A stretch of 64,000 bases of DNA from Penium margaritaceum (GCA_023375785.1 SZWC01000035.1:273377-337376); one strand, 5' to 3'; numbered from the stretch's first letter, positions 10,681 through 23,359 are shown. Notes: generated from the letters alone by a model not told the origin. Numbers and translations: made by a program.

Positions 10681-12900
10681 ACGACCTCGCGTCTGTGCAA
10701 TAGGTCTACAAGCTCGTAAACCTCATGTTCATCAGTGGCCGATAGCTCCGCCTTGCATGCTGCATGCCAGAGTGCCGCATTGGGCCCAGCCAAAGCATGA
10801 CACAGTGTGCTGGGATCTGGCGTCACACTCACCATAGTGGGGTCTGGGGTCGCAGCAATTCTACTATGTGTGACCAAGGCATAGGCCACGGACGGAGGAC
10901 CAGCGGTGACGCAGGACTCAGCAGAGTCGGCCGCAAGTCGGCGGTGGTGAGCAAGGAGAACGAAGCCTGTATCGCAGCCAGGGTGGACTTTGATGAGCCC
11001 CTGTGCGCTGAGGCCTAAGGCCCTCATGCCGGGGTCCCCACTGTGCACGCTGTGAGCAAGACACGAGTAGAGCCACCCGTCATCACCTCATCAATAGAGC
11101 TCTAGGGGCGGTGTAGCTGGAACAGGCAGTGAACATGCATCAGATAACGACAAAGTCGGTGATGCGTTGGGTGGTGGTGGTGTGTTGATGGGGGATACGG
11201 ATGATGGGGGAAACAAAGGTGACTCAACTGGCGACGCAAATGACACAGGCGACACAGGTGAATCTGCCGGTGACGCAAGTGTGGATAATGAGGAAGGCAC
11301 TTATGACTTAGTAGGTGACATAAGCATTGGTAATGCAGAAGGGTAGGCGACATGAGTGACACAAGTAGGACGAGCGACGCAGATGATGCAGGTGGTGTAG
11401 CCAATGCATGCGACCCAACTGGTGGGTGGGACGGACGAGTAGCGCTGAGGGTGACAGGGACAACGTCATCGGTCAGCCCACCCTCTTCAGCATGAGGAAC
11501 CATACCACACCCAAGAGAATACGAATGTGGGGCACCTGCGTGCATGTCATAGAAGGAGAGAAACTCAAAGAAGAGCGCGTCTCTAGACTTGACAATGCGC
11601 CGCCGACTGGTGTACAAGAAGCGCTAGGCCTTGGAGCGTGAAGTCACACCCACAAACACGCAGACTCGACCACGGGGCGAGAACTTGGATGCTTGCTGTT
11701 CTAGTGTGAACCAAACGCAGGCAGGAAACCCCCTCACACGCGTGAGCTGGAGATGGGCATGACGTTTGTACCATAGCTGGTATGGATTTGTGTGTTTGGG
11801 AGGGAGCCGTGAAGGATCCGATTCCAGACCCATTCATGTAGGCCATGTCCTCAAAGGCAAATGCTTCCCGTATGTCATTGTCCACCCACCTTGAACGAAA
11901 GACATCCACCATGGTACGGTTCTAGCACTCCAATACACCATTTTTCTAGGGCGTGGCAGGGCCGGAGAGATTGTGAAACACCCCCACTGCGGCAGAGTAC
12001 CGGTGCAGGTCGTCCATGAACTCACCGCCTTGATTAGAGTGGAAAATCTAGAGGATATGCCCGGACTGAAGTTCAGCCATGACAAGCCACGTGCGCATAA
12101 CCAGAGCAGCCTTTCTTTTCAGGTAAAGATCCACCGCATGCGGGTGAAGTCCGTTATTGTTAAGATACATCTTCCTCTCGCATCCTAGAACTCCACGGGG
12201 AGGGGTTCCAAGAGACCAGAGTGAACCATCTGAAGGGGCTCTAAAGCCTGTGATTTGGACTGAGGGTATGTGGCATGGTGTATCTTGAGTTGAGCGCATT
12301 GCAGGCAATTGGTCTTGGACGGTGCCTTAAAGGACGCTATGTCCAGACCGAGTGTAGGTTTTGGTGCAAATCAGGCGATCTACAACATCCAAGTGGACAT
12401 GGCACAAGCGTTTATACACTAGATGCTCATGCTCAGGCGACAGTGTTCTCGTCACAAACACTCGTGCAGTGGGGGTTTCAGTGATGGTGATGGACGTGGG
12501 GTAGCAAGCGACGTGGTACAAGTCCCCAACTGCCTTGCCACGGAGTACTACTTTCGTAGTAGTGCAAATGGGGACAGTGGCATCCTCACCTATGAATACG
12601 AAGCTGAGACCCATCTGCGTGCAAGCACGTCCAAATAACAGGTTGAGTTCTACATCAGGCACATACAATACAACACATTTGAAAGACAGAATGGCCCTGA
12701 TGGCCCATGGAATTGCACCACACCTTCACCCTGAATAGGAACCTCATGCCCGACAACGGTACACACAGAGTTCACAGAGCCAACAGAACCAAGCACGACA
12801 AAATCATGGCAGCAACATGCCATGTGATGGGTGGCACCCAAATCTAAGATCCAGGTGGCATCCATTACATGCTTTGGCGAAGTGACTGACAACTGCCAAC
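10681..12900 (-). mobile_element. Element D protease tail, integrase and linker region
   Basis: From right to left: the protease box DLGATHHMA (near 12840), a VPIQGEGVVQFHGP block (near 12720), CMCLMYVPDVELNLL (near 12650), the integrase zinc and core region (about 12500..11900), the integrase tail with FVGVTSRSKA (near 11630..11660), and a Ser/Pro-rich linker (11617..11091) leading into RT. The linker is low in complexity, which is typical for copia. Heavily broken. Confidence 0.8.
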
Positions 12901-13149
12901 AGTGCAGGTAGTGGACACAGGTTGCTTAGCAGATGACTGTTGAGCTGCGCGGGCAACACGTGCTTGTGACTCATCAACCCACGAAGGTCGTCATGGCCTA
13001 TGCGAACAGTAGAAGACAGCGGACAGACCAGCATCATCACGTCCAACAAACAACTCCACAGAATCGACAGCGCTCCGTGCCCCACCGCCACCATCCCGAA
13101 TGCACGTCACGGACTTGAAAGACCCAACAGTGGGATCGTTGTGCTCAGT

Positions 13150-14850
13150 CAATGTGCTCGCACCTCCTTGAGTGGCGAGTCATAGGAGCTGGCGGAGCTA
13201 GGCAATGTCGTGGGCTAGCGTTGTGAGTTGCTACTACAAAGGTGACAGGTCGCTCATGTTGTCTGTGGCTACGTCAACTTCTGGTGGAGGCTACGAGTCA
13301 GTCGCTACTATGGAGTGTGCGGAGGCACTCTCGTGCTGCTTGAATGCCTGTTGCAGGCCTTGCACAATCTTTATCCCGTTTTGGAGGAGCTTGCACTCTG
13401 TGTAGTGGTATGCTCTTCTACACTTGTTGGAATCCCACTGTTGCCCCTGAGTGGGCTTTGGAGTCTCCTTTTCCTTGCCATCCTTGGTACCCCTCCTGTT
13501 GTTCCTCCCCTTCTTCCCTTGGCCTGCTGCAGCTGTGCGGGTTGCTGCTACGGTTGCCTCCATTGACTGCGATGAATGGCGAGAGAAAAGGGGGAAGGTG
13601 CGTGCTGTCTGGACTGCTGTTACAACTGTGGCTGATGCACCATGGCGGGCGTCATTCTTTGCTCCACGTCCTGCCACGTGTAGAAAGTATTGAGTGGCCC
13701 AAGATGGCAGTAAAACTCTGTCAGCCATCTCCTAAAGGCTTTTCAGGATGAAGTTATCAAAAGTCTTTGCGTACTCGCACCCAGCACCAATCCTGATGGT
13801 GTTGAACGCCATGAGTTGACCCGACCTATTCTTCCCCTGGGCTGTGTACGACCGCATCACCCATCGCCAGTAGTCGGCCGATGTCTCATGTGCATCCTGG
13901 CATAACAAGTTGAAGTTTGAAAATCACTGTAATGTCATTGCCATGGTCAAGCATTTGAAGAGAGTGGTTGCCAGCTTCTAGGCCCCAAGAAGATTAACCC
14001 CTGTGCCAGTGCGAGAATCACCAAGGTAGGGTTCAAAGTCGTGGATGTTCTCCTTGGGGACGGCCTTGAGGAGATCTTAGGCGGCGCGAGCTGCGGTTTG
14101 TTTGCTTAGAGTCAACAGTCTGATATTGGGTGGTGTAGTATAGGTACACCCCCCGCTGACTACCTCGCGGCTCCCAAGTGGTGTAGATATCCTCCAGCCT
14201 GTAGGTGGGGTGGTCGGTCTCAAACCATTTTGGGGGCTTTGGCGTCAACAGAGCTGCCAAGACAGCTTGCCCTGGCGACGGAGACGGGAGATATTCCATC
14301 GGCGTTAGGAGCATCTGATCCTTTAAGGAAGATGGGTCTGCTTTGCTGCTTGGTGCTGCTTTGCGCGCTGAGCGAGTCCAACACTGTTTTTCCAACTGTG
14401 TGAGGTGCAGGCGTAGCATGCCTTCCTCGTCATTGGCGTCCGAGTTTGACTCCGGAAGGTCATCGATCGGCCTAGGATCGAATGCTCCTAACGCTGCATC
14501 AAAGTCGGCTACAACCACACTCTCGATTGTCATCTTGGACTTACACAGTGCATCACGGAGCAGCTTCTGCTGACGCTCCTGCTGTTTCTATAGCAGCAGC
14601 TGCTGCTGTTGTGGCTGAACTGCATCATGAAACAACTTGAACAGATCAGCCATATGCTTGGCTGTCTGTTCAGCCTGCTGAGCGTGCTGCTCACGCAACT
14701 TGCGCAGGGTGCATGCCAGCGAGTTAGGGCTAGACGGGGATCCGTCCCCCGTCATGCCCGCTAAGTCGCCAATCACGTTGGATGCAACAACACCAGCATT
14801 CATAGTGGATCTGGCACTGCCAACTACGGCGGGTGCATCCTTGGGCATCG
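13150..14850 (-). mobile_element. Element D gag region
   Basis: The likely start is near 14848 on the minus strand (MPKDAPAVVGSARSTMN). A Gln/His-rich coiled coil follows (LREQHAQQAEQTAKHMADL, near 14690). Then comes a conserved block around TYRLEDIYTTWE and VYLYYTTQYQTVDS (14210..14110) that is shared with elements F and G. A Cys/His knuckle-like stretch (CRRAYHYTEC) lies near 13400..13430. I do not recognise this gag as the UBN2 type seen in A, B, C and J. Broken in several places. Confidence 0.7.
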
Positions 14851-15150
14851 GTGCATAGGATGTCGCGAATGTGTGCCTCTACTACTAGCAATTTTGTTGA
14901 GTGGTTGATGCTGCAAGAAAAATCGGCAGCATTTACCCCGCCCCAATGGACGTGGAATCCGTGTAGAGGCCATTTTCAGCTTGAGAACCGTCGAGAGACC
15001 CCCCCACGCTGCTGAAGTTTTTTTGGCAGCATTTTCCCCATCCCAGTGGGCGTGGGAAATCTAGGAAGGCCAAGCGATTGTCTGTGGGTAGCTGAACCAC
15101 CCCCACCCAACCCAGGAGCAGAGGGGAGTCCATCTAGCAAGGGGGAAGGT
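14851..15150 (-). other. Element D leader with two imperfect inverted repeats
   Basis: The plus strand contains two related inverted-repeat blocks: ATTTACCCCGCCCCAATGG (near 14933) continuing into GACGTGGAAT, and ATTTTCCCCATCCCAGTGGG (near 15031) continuing into CGTGGGAAAT. Each could fold as a hairpin with GGGAAAT-type arms. Element G has the same pair in the same place (about 61788..61893). They lie just upstream of gag on the element strand, where leader signals of LTR elements sit; any function is inference. Confidence 0.5.
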
Positions 15151-15326
15151 AATATTAAAAGAGATCTGACAAATGGAGTGGTGCTCTGACTACTGTTGCT
15201 GATACCTTTTGGGATCCATGGTAATCTAGGAAGGCCGAGCGATTGTCTGTTGGTAATATTAAACACTCAAGTATTTATTGGTGTTTTTCAATCAGCAAAA
15301 GCTGATACCTTTTGGGATCCATGGTA
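15059..15326. repeat. Patchwork of three short direct duplications
   Basis: Three blocks each occur twice within 270 bases: ATCTAGGAAGGCC(A/G)AGCGATTG at 15059 and 15224, GGTAATATTAAA at 15148 and 15252, and GCTGATACCTTTTGGGATCC (extending to ATGGTA) at 15198 and 15301. They straddle the right edge of element D. Such interleaved short copies resemble filler DNA from template switching during break repair, or nested duplications. No coding sequence is seen. Confidence 0.8.
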
Positions 15327-15403
15327 CTTCATCCACTGCCAATAACTGACCCAAAACTCAATCCAACTGTGAACGAAGCCTCTATGATTGTTTTTCTGTG
15401 CAG

Positions 15404-16600
15404 TTAATCTCTCAATAAACCTTCAAGGACTTTTAAAATATGTCCATTGTGATCCTTTGGAGTTTGGTTGTATACAAGAATGCTATTGAGGTAGAAAAAT
15501 GCAGAGTCATGAAGATATGGCCCCCATATTCTGCCCATTCCTGCAATCAATTTCACACGGGTGTTTATGAGTCTCAACAGAATAACCATGAACTTAAAAT
15601 ACTTGTAGGGATTGTCAAACACTGTCTTCTTCATGTCCCTTTATGTTCTGAACATCTGGAAACAACCGCTCTGTGAATAAAAACTGCTAAAATGGCCAAC
15701 ATCCTCAGAGCTGGTGGAAAACCCTGTCCGCTCATGCAAGAAGCTGGCATATCTTGATGGTAATTTTGTTCAATGCTCCTCAATCCACACATGTTTGCAT
15801 TTTACCAGTATTTTCTTCTACGCATTAACACCGGAGCTGCGTATGGTGACATAAATGGGCAAAAGACACTCTGTCCGAGCATCTCATCTAGCTAGAGTTT
15901 CACCACGACCAGCTTGTGGTTGCTCAGCAGATAAGTCCCATTGATTGTTAATCTCCCACCTGGATTCAAGTTGATGTCGTGGTTGACACTGAGGAGGGAA
16001 CTCTCAAGGCAGTTCAATGAGGGATATCCCTAAAAATACCTTGACGAGAGGTACACAATCATTTAGAATGACCACAAACTTTGTTGATATCAAGGCCTAT
16101 GAGGATGATGAGTCTATTATGTCATCTCTTGAGATTTCTCCCTCTTTGCCTGGTTTCACATGTACAAGCCTTGTGTGAGTTCCTTGTCATGGGTATCTTT
16201 TTGCCACTTCTAGCAAGATTGGCGTCATGCACGCCGCATTGTCATTGTTGCAACTTGATTGAGTAACACTGGACTACTGACGAAGCTTCCTTGACTCGTC
16301 CAACGGGCCGGAGTTCTTGTTCAACTGTCAAAACACATAAAAATGCAAATGATGATGAATTTTGCATGAGTGCAAACTCGTTCACAGTTCTGTGGTGTAG
16401 CGAAGGAGTCTCTCCACAGGTAATACACCTACGGTTGACAATTTAAGGCAGACTGTGTGCACTGCTAATCCTGCTTTGCCAGTGTCATCATGGCTTTTGA
16501 TGTCATTCAGATCAACTACCAAGTGCCATACAAAAGCAAGGCTGATGTCAATCTTATTTTGGGCATATTGGTGAAATGCCACGTGTTTCTTAAAAGAAGT
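15404..16600 (-). mobile_element. Ty3/gypsy relic (RT fragment)
   Basis: The minus-strand frame at 15404..15634 reads FFYLNSILVYNQTPKDHNGH followed by LKVLEGLLRD. This matches the gypsy reverse transcriptase block around the catalytic Y.DD box (VVYLDDILVYSKTPEEH...LRKVLELLR). Sequence to its right, up to about 16600, has weak protease-like and linker-like frames but nothing firm. No LTRs were seen. Very old, with many breaks. Its relation to the plus-strand gypsy element at 24821..30466 is unclear. Confidence 0.65.
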
Positions 16601-16883
16601 GAATGGTTCCTCAATCTCTAAATCAATGAAGAAAATTCTTCTAGTTCATCTCCAAACATGAGTTTTCAACGGATTTTGTGCTGAATTGATGTCTCATGCA
16701 TGCATCACCGGATTGGTGATGTCAGCATTCCTGTCCAACAATCACAAATCCCTCTTTCAAGGATGTTGTAGTTGTTTGTAAGTTGGGTTTGTGTCAGGTT
16801 TACATGGGGAGTTTGAGACTCCCTGTGAATTGAAAGGAACCTGCTAGGCCCTGCTACCGTGGAGCCCAGCAGGTGCATGTATG

Positions 16884-16954
16884 AAAACAAAACCCTAAAC
16901 CCATATATGAAAACAAAACCCTAAACCCATATATGAAAACAAAACCCTAAACCC
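16884..16954. repeat. Tandem repeat carrying the plant telomere motif
   Basis: A 26-base unit beginning AAAACAAAACCCTAAACCCA and ending TATATG is present twice in full (16884..16909 and 16910..16935) and once in part (16936..16954). Every unit contains CCCTAAA, the Arabidopsis-type telomere repeat. The copies are identical, so the array is recent or kept homogeneous. Three units are too few to be a true telomere. Confidence 0.85.
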
Positions 16955-18507
16955 TGAATGTTTACTTGGGATAGAATGTGAATGCGATTTGCATAAAACT
17001 GGGGGACTAGCATGGCAGGAAAAACAAATTCAAAGGTTTTTTTTTTTTTTATCTTGATCGCGATTGAGCAATGACCTCATTGATTTTTTCTTTTGACACG
17101 CAACCCCCTATGAGGATGTATAGTTTTCTATGTTTTCAGTGAATGGAGTCCAAGAAGAAAAACATGATAGGGGATTTTTATGTAAAAAACAAAACAAGTG
17201 GGTCATTTCTTGACCCCGATTCTTACAAGGGAGCAACAAACCCATGAGGAGCAGTTGCTAATTACGATGAAAAATTGTCTTTCATCCTGTCTGTATTTCC
17301 AGAGTGGGAGCATCGAACTAATTGAATCTTGTACTTCTTGTGTTGGTCTGGACCTTAGCAATGGTCAAGTACACCTCCACATCCGTTTGAAGCCGGATAG
17401 TGTCCCAGCCAAATGTTGGACTGATCAAAGGGAAATCAGGTAATGAGAATACAATCACAATGACCGAGGCTCGACCTCCAAAGATCCAATGAGGCAGAAG
17501 CACATGGTTGTTCAATGAAAAAGAATCATTACCGATCAAGGGAACTTTGAAATGGTTCCCAAATGTGTCATTGCAAGCCAGGGTACTTCAAGCAGCTGTC
17601 ACGTCCGCTAGTGGTGCTGCCAGCAACAAATTTACTTGGTTCACAGAATCAGTCATATCTTGGTTGTTCTTCCATACAATGGTATGATCATTGGTGTTGG
17701 AAATCTGGGAATATCAGCCAGTAGATTGTTTTACAATGATGATCATCTTTGTCCGTATGGAGCCACACGTGGTCCGTTGACCTAGGGTCACCTAGGATTT
17801 TTCATCATCATGTACATGTAGTCTTGTACTTTAGCACTTGGATAACAAGTACAGTTTGCTCCCACTTTGCCACACTTATTCTCGTGTTCCTCCAAGATGA
17901 TCACACGCTTATGCATATGCTGGAAGGTATAGACCAGCCTCCCATGCAGTCACTATTACCGCCGATTGGTACCAAAACCATCCGGTTGAGGCTAACACAC
18001 CGAGTCCAGTTTAAGCTTAAAGTTAGAAGCACCCTTGTCTCAGGGACATAGTTTTACATGTGACAACCTCTTCAAGTCAGCATAGAGTAGCACATGTTTT
18101 CTCTTTGGTGCATCCATGCTTAAGCTCAACCACATACTATAAGCCAAAAAATTCCACAGGCACTGGGTATCACTTGAAGCTTTCTTGACTATGGATTTGA
18201 AATCTATAGAAACATCCGTACAAGATTGGCTTAAGAACCAGATCAATCTTACAGAACTTAAGAAGGTTACATCTGTCCAAAGGTTGAATTGGCCAAGGGA
18301 AAAACAGGTGACATTGACGGCTGATGAGACCCTCAATCAACGTCATTTCTTGCTGATTGTTTTTTAGTAGATATCATTCTAAGTAAAAATGTAATGTTTT
18401 TTAGTTAGTGCAGAATATTGTACTAGCAAGGCCCTCCACTGGGAGAAAAAACAAAGTTTTACTGCATATACCATAAAAAACACCATGGAAGGTGTTGTTT
18501 TGATGTA
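16955..18507. other. No gene recognised
   Basis: AT-richer sequence with a poly-T run near 17036..17051. The longest frames on either strand are short and resemble nothing I know. It lies between a gypsy relic and copia element C and is probably decayed retroelement, but I cannot show this. Confidence 0.5.
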
Positions 18508-18512
18508 GACAT

Positions 18513-19145
18513 TGATGGAAACTGGGGCAGCCCTCAGGGAGGTGATCAGGCTCACTAAGATCCGCCTAGGCAGGACCAACTGTTTGTGAGAGGGAGTTGT
18601 AGGTTGCAGAGAAAGAAAATTTGGAAGCGAATGTAGGTTTTCAGGGAGCGAAAATGTCTGAATGGACTCTTGAGTGAGAAAAAAAATTCACAGCTTTCTA
18701 CCAAGCCCTTGTATGCCTCATTTGGCTAAGGGAGCACTGAGATACACTGTCAAAAACTGATCCTCCAGCACACTCTCCTAGCCTAGCAGGATGAGAGAAA
18801 ATCATCTTGTCACACATGAGAATTATGTCTCACACGGCCTGCACGGCAAATAATCATGGAATGTTCCTTCCTTCCATTCTCCAGCCAGCTTTTCTCCTTC
18901 AAGGCCGCTCTCAGCCATCCTGGTCAATGATTCTATTCCCTTTTGAGCTGAAAGTGCTGAGGTCGTCACTTGAACCCGACCCATGATCTCCAAACTTTGG
19001 AAATCCATATCGCACTCAAACGGAATCTGAATTAGGTTCCGTAAATTGAATTGGAACCTTGAAACACCTTCTATGCAACTGTTATGCCAGATGATTTTTA
19101 TCAAACAACCTGTTTTGTCTCTTTCTGGCACCCTCATATCCATCA
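18513..19145 (-). repeat. 3' LTR of element C
   Basis: 633 bp. On the plus strand it runs from TGATGGAAACTGGGGC to CATATCCATCA. It matches 23361..23899 over most of its length and includes an extra stretch around 18590..18700 that has no counterpart in the other copy. Confidence 0.9.
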
Positions 19146-19472
19146 TTCTCCCACTTTGCGAGAAAGAAAATCACACAAGTCCGCACTGTCCCCTCAGCTG
19201 CTGAAAGCGGTGCGCTACCAGTGCCTTGGTCAGGAAGTCTGCCAACATCATGCTGGAAAGAAAGAATTTGATCTGCACCACCTGCTTTGCCACAAGCTCA
19301 TAGATGAAGTGGTACTACAGGTCGATGTGTTTGGTCCGGGTGTGAAACTCGGCGTTCTTCGTCACAGCAATGGCACTCATTTTGTCACAGTAGATGGTGA
19401 TCACTGTAGTCTGCTGCTGTCCAAGGCTTGCCAGCAGCTCACACAGCCACACGACTTCCTTTGCTTCTTCAC

Positions 19473-20720
19473 TCAGGGCGATGTACTCTGCTTTGGTGGA
19501 GGAGAGGACGACACATTCTTGTTTCTTGCTCCTCCAACTGATTGCACCTCACCTGAGTACGAAGACAAACCCACTGGTCGAACTCCTTGTGTCCAGGTCA
19601 CCTTCCCAGTATGCTTCACTGTAGCTGATGAGGATGGGGCTGTTTTTTTTTGTTGAAGGTGAGGCAAAGGCTGTTGTTGCTGTCAAGGTAGTGCAACACG
19701 CGCTTAACCGCCTCCCAGTGCGGCACGCCCGGATTCGCGCAAAACTTGCTGAGCACTCCCACTGCTGGGCTGATGTCAAGGCGCATGCCGGCTGTTGTGT
19801 ACATGAGGCTCCTAACTTTTTATTGGTACGGCATTGCTTCCATGCGGTTGCTCTCTGGCATGCTGTGGGGAGTCTGTGTCATGCTCAGCTTTGCTCCCAC
19901 TTCCAGTGGAGTTGCGGCTTTGCGCGCTCTTGTCATGTTGAAGGGCTTCACGATGTTGCTCACGTACATGCTCTGCAACAACTCCAAAGTCTGTTGCTGC
20001 TGGTCGCGCTTGACCTAAAGGCCAAGGTAGGAACTGAGCTCTTCCATGTATTTCATGCCAAACTTGGCAGCAAGGGATTGGTTGACATCGTCCAAAGGAG
20101 ACTTGGAGTCAGATCCAATGAGCAGATCATCAACATAGAGCAAGATGATGACTTGGCTTGCCTCTTGCACGCGCCCATAGACTGCATGGTTGGCTTTGCT
20201 GCACACAAAACCAAGCCCAGCCAGCTGCTCATCTATCTTGTGGTACCATGCTCGCGGTGCTTGCTTCAGGCCGTAGAGGGCCTTAACAAGCTTGCACACC
20301 AAATCCTCCTTTCACTCCACCACATACCCCTCCAGCTGCTCCATGTTCACATCCTCCTCAAGCTTGCCATTCAGAAATGCACACGTCACATCCATTTGGT
20401 GCACCTCCCAGTCCATAGGAGCAGAAAGAGCAAGGATCGCTTGGATGGATGGAAAATTTGCACAAAGTGCAAATGTCTCATTGTAATCCACACCCTCATT
20501 CTGTGCATACCCCTTTGCAACCAACCGTACTTTGTACCTGATCACCTTACCATCCCCACCACGCTTGCACCTGAAGATCGACCGGCACCCAATCACTCGA
20601 CGACCACGTGGAGCCACGTCGAGGGTCCATGAGCCGTTCTTCATGAGCGCACCATACTCCTTGTCTCCTGCGGCACGCCAATCTGCCGCCTCGGCGCTAC
20701 TCATGGCTTCGGCGAATGTG
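19473..20720 (-). mobile_element. Element C reverse transcriptase and RNase H region
   Basis: Minus-strand copia RT blocks: GRRVIGCRSIFRCKRGGDGK (near 20590), HQMDVTCAFLNGKLEEDVN (near 20370), KALYGLKQAPRAWYHKIDEQ (near 20250), and the catalytic box VIILLYVDDLLIGSDS (near 20130). The RNase H segment with KRVLHYLDSNNS lies near 19700 and a TSGFVFVLR-like block near 19560. Several breaks. Confidence 0.9.
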
Positions 20721-21083
20721 GTTGGGTCATTGGTGACGGTGAGGAAGAGGATCTCAAGGTCAAAGAAATCAGTTGGTTGTGGAACGGAGCAGATGTTTAG
20801 CCGCTCCCCTTGTTGCGTCTACTTCTTTTCGAGCCTCTCGGACCGCCGTAGCTGCTCCCAGCTGTCCTTTGCACCTTTTTTGAGGTTTCTGGACCTTTGT
20901 GGAAGTTTTTGTGGGTTACTCTGCTGCTCCTCCTCATCAGATTCGGTTGTTGGCTCCCTCTCCTTCTCAGCTCCCCCCACCTCCTTATCTCACCACCATC
21001 TTCTGCACAACCCTCTTTTGCTACAGGTTCTTCTTCGCTTCAGATACAATTGCGAGAGCAAGTGGAACTGCAGATATAGGGCT

Positions 21084-22500
21084 CTAAGTCCAGCCCTTCA
21101 TATCCTCTTGAAAGACCACGGCATGGCTGCAAATGATCTTGTGTGTAGCGAGGTTATAGAGGTGGTATTCCATGGTGTTGTATCCAAGGAAGGCGGCATT
21201 CACAGACTTTGTGTCCAGCTTGTTACGGCTGCCGGCAGGTACGTGCACAAATGTACCACACCCCAAGAATTTCAGGTGCGTCACTGTTGGCTTGCGTCCC
21301 GTCTATGCCTCCTCCAGTGTGATAAGCAGCACGGCATGTGTCGAAATCTGGTTTTTCAGGTACATGGTAGTGTTGACTGCTTCCGTCCATAATGTTGGCG
21401 AGAGCTCCGTGTCTTAGAGCATGTTATGAACACACTCCATGATTGTACGGTTTGTACGTTCAGCCACGCTGTTCAGCTGTGGTGTTCTAGGTGGGGTGAC
21501 CTCGTGCTTGATTCCGCAACTCTTGAGGAAGTTGCAGAAGTTTTTTAGAGAGGTACCCTTATCCACCGTTAGTGGAAAACACCTTCAACTGCCTTCCACT
21601 CTCATTCTGTGCAGCAGCAATCCACACCTTGAAAGCATCAAATCACTCATCCTTTCCAGCCAAGAAGGAAATCCACGTCTTCCTTGACTTGTCATCAATG
21701 AATGTGACAAATTATAACTTGCACGATAAGGACTGAGATGGCATGGGACCGCACAAATAAGAGTGAACGAGTGAGAGAAGCTCAGCCGCCTCCTTCCCTT
21801 CCCCGGAGAAAGGAGAGCATACTTGCTTTCTTTCAATGCAGCTCTCACAAGCCAATGCACCAGGCTGCTTTATCCCCTTGAGCTACAAGCCGTGGACCAT
21901 TTGTTGCATGGAGATGATGTCACCAAAGTCGAGGTGACCAAGCCGGCGGTGCCACAAGCTGATGTCGTGTTTTCCCTCCCTTGCTGCCAACGCTGAGCCA
22001 GCTTCCTTCTCCTATGCAACATAGAGGTGGTAAAGGAACTCCTCCTTGTCCGCATTTGCAGGCACACGGCCTGCACGGGCAGAGATAGTACAACCACCAT
22101 TCACAAAGCAAAAATGCATGCCTTTGGAGATGAGAGAAGAAACAGAGAGGAGTTTAGGTGCTAGCCCTAGAACATGGAGCACTCCCTTCACACGATTTTC
22201 CATGTGCTTGCCCTCAATGGAAGCACAAAACACAATCTCACCCTCCCCAACTGCCATTTTTACATGATTGTCCCAAATGTATACCCAACGAGGCTCAATG
22301 GCGGTGTAGACGACAAAATACTCCCAACAACAAGTCATGTACCACCTGGCCACCCAGTCAATGATCGTGAACAAGGAAGTGTTGTTGGAGATGTGCAGGA
22401 CCCGGATGGTGGTCACGAATCCACTCTCCCAGTCTGCTGCATTTACGGAAGTGTCGGACTGCTTTCCCGCTCCCACTCTAGTTGCAAGGTCTGCCTTCTT
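21084..22500 (-). mobile_element. Element C protease-integrase region
   Basis: Minus-strand frames carry the protease-integrase junction (VLHVLGLAPKLLSVSSLISK, near 22160), a zinc-binding stretch (near 21900..21950), integrase core fragments near 21450..21760, and the conserved tail TGRKPTVTHLKFLGCGTFVH (21310..21240), typical of the copia integrase C-terminal part. Broken in several places. Confidence 0.8.
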
Positions 22501-22518
22501 CTTCTGGAATTTGCGTGT

Positions 22519-23262
22519 CTAATGGCCTGACTTCTTGTAGTAGTGGCAGTTCCCCTTCTTCTTCCCTCTTCCGCCGTTGCCCCTGGTTGGTGCACCACCA
22601 CTCTCATGACCAGATTTCATGATGAGAGCAATTTCCACTCCGCTTCCACCCTCCTCTCCCTTGTGTTTCTCGTCGTCAAACAATAGGCTCTCCTCCACAT
22701 TGTTGAGGGAGAGCTTATCGCCACACTGGTCCGAGGTAACAAGGAGAGGAGTGTAGCTACTACGAAGGCCAGAGAGGATGGTTACCATGAGCACACACTC
22801 TCTTACAGGATCCTCAATCGCAGCAAGCTGGTTAGAGAGATAGACTTCAGCATGTTGATATAGTCAACCATGGATCCGGATTCATCCATCTTCACAGTGT
22901 TAAAGCGACGATGCAGCGACATGTTCGTAAGGATTGACTTGGAGGCATAAGTAGAATCGAGCTTTTTCAAAACTTCCATTGGCGTGAGGATGCCACGGAC
23001 AAGGAGTTACTGCCGTTCGGCGAGGTAGAGGTATATGGTGGTGAGGGCGCAGTCATGCTTCTTGCGGTAGGTACGGGCCTCGCCAGGAGAGAGGGAGCCT
23101 TCTGTTGGTTCCTTCTCCTTCTCATCCACCTGGCTCCAGAGACCCTTCTCCATCAGTACCACCTTCATGTCGTGGCTCTAGTTGAAGAAGTTCTTGACTT
23201 GGCCGGCATCAACATTGTAAACGATGTTGACGTCGGCCAGCACCAAAGCGGATGTCGCCATG
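22519..23262 (-). mobile_element. Element C gag region
   Basis: The minus strand starts near 23262 with MATSALVLADVNIVYNVDAG. A UBN2-type gag follows, including the LDSTYASKSILTNMSLHRRF block (near 22950), a charged segment, and the zinc-knuckle region CHYYKKSGH near 22530. This gag type is the usual one for plant copia elements. Several breaks. Confidence 0.75.
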
Positions 23263-23347
23263 GTAGTGCAACGTTCAGCCCCCAAAAGAATCTCTTACAC
23301 AACAGGGTGCAAGGAATGCGTTAAGGGTGAGGAAATGCCCTGTTCTA

Positions 23348-23359
23348 GCTCTGATACCA
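23348..23359 (-). other. Primer binding site of element C (initiator tRNA-Met 3' end)
   Basis: The plus strand reads GCTCTGATACCA, so the element strand reads TGGTATCAGAGC, one base from the LTR. This is the standard plant copia primer site, complementary to the 3' end of initiator tRNA-Met. It contrasts with the internal-tRNA primer site of element A. Confidence 0.9.

Larger units (their letters stand above)
8191..15150 (-). mobile_element. Copia element D (group 2)
   Basis: Old Ty1/copia element on the minus strand, with parts in the normal order from right to left: leader, gag, protease, integrase, Pro/Ser-rich linker, reverse transcriptase, RNase H, polypurine-like CATGGAGGAG (near 8768..8777) and a probable 3' LTR. 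The whole layout is paralleled by element G (55480..62266) on the same strand. No right-hand LTR was recognised; homology to G ends near 15150. It contains many breaks, well over ten. Confidence 0.85.

Noticed and set aside
19628-20632. 334-codon plus-strand open frame
   Set aside because: It is the antisense shadow of the reverse transcriptase of element C, whose conserved blocks are on the minus strand.
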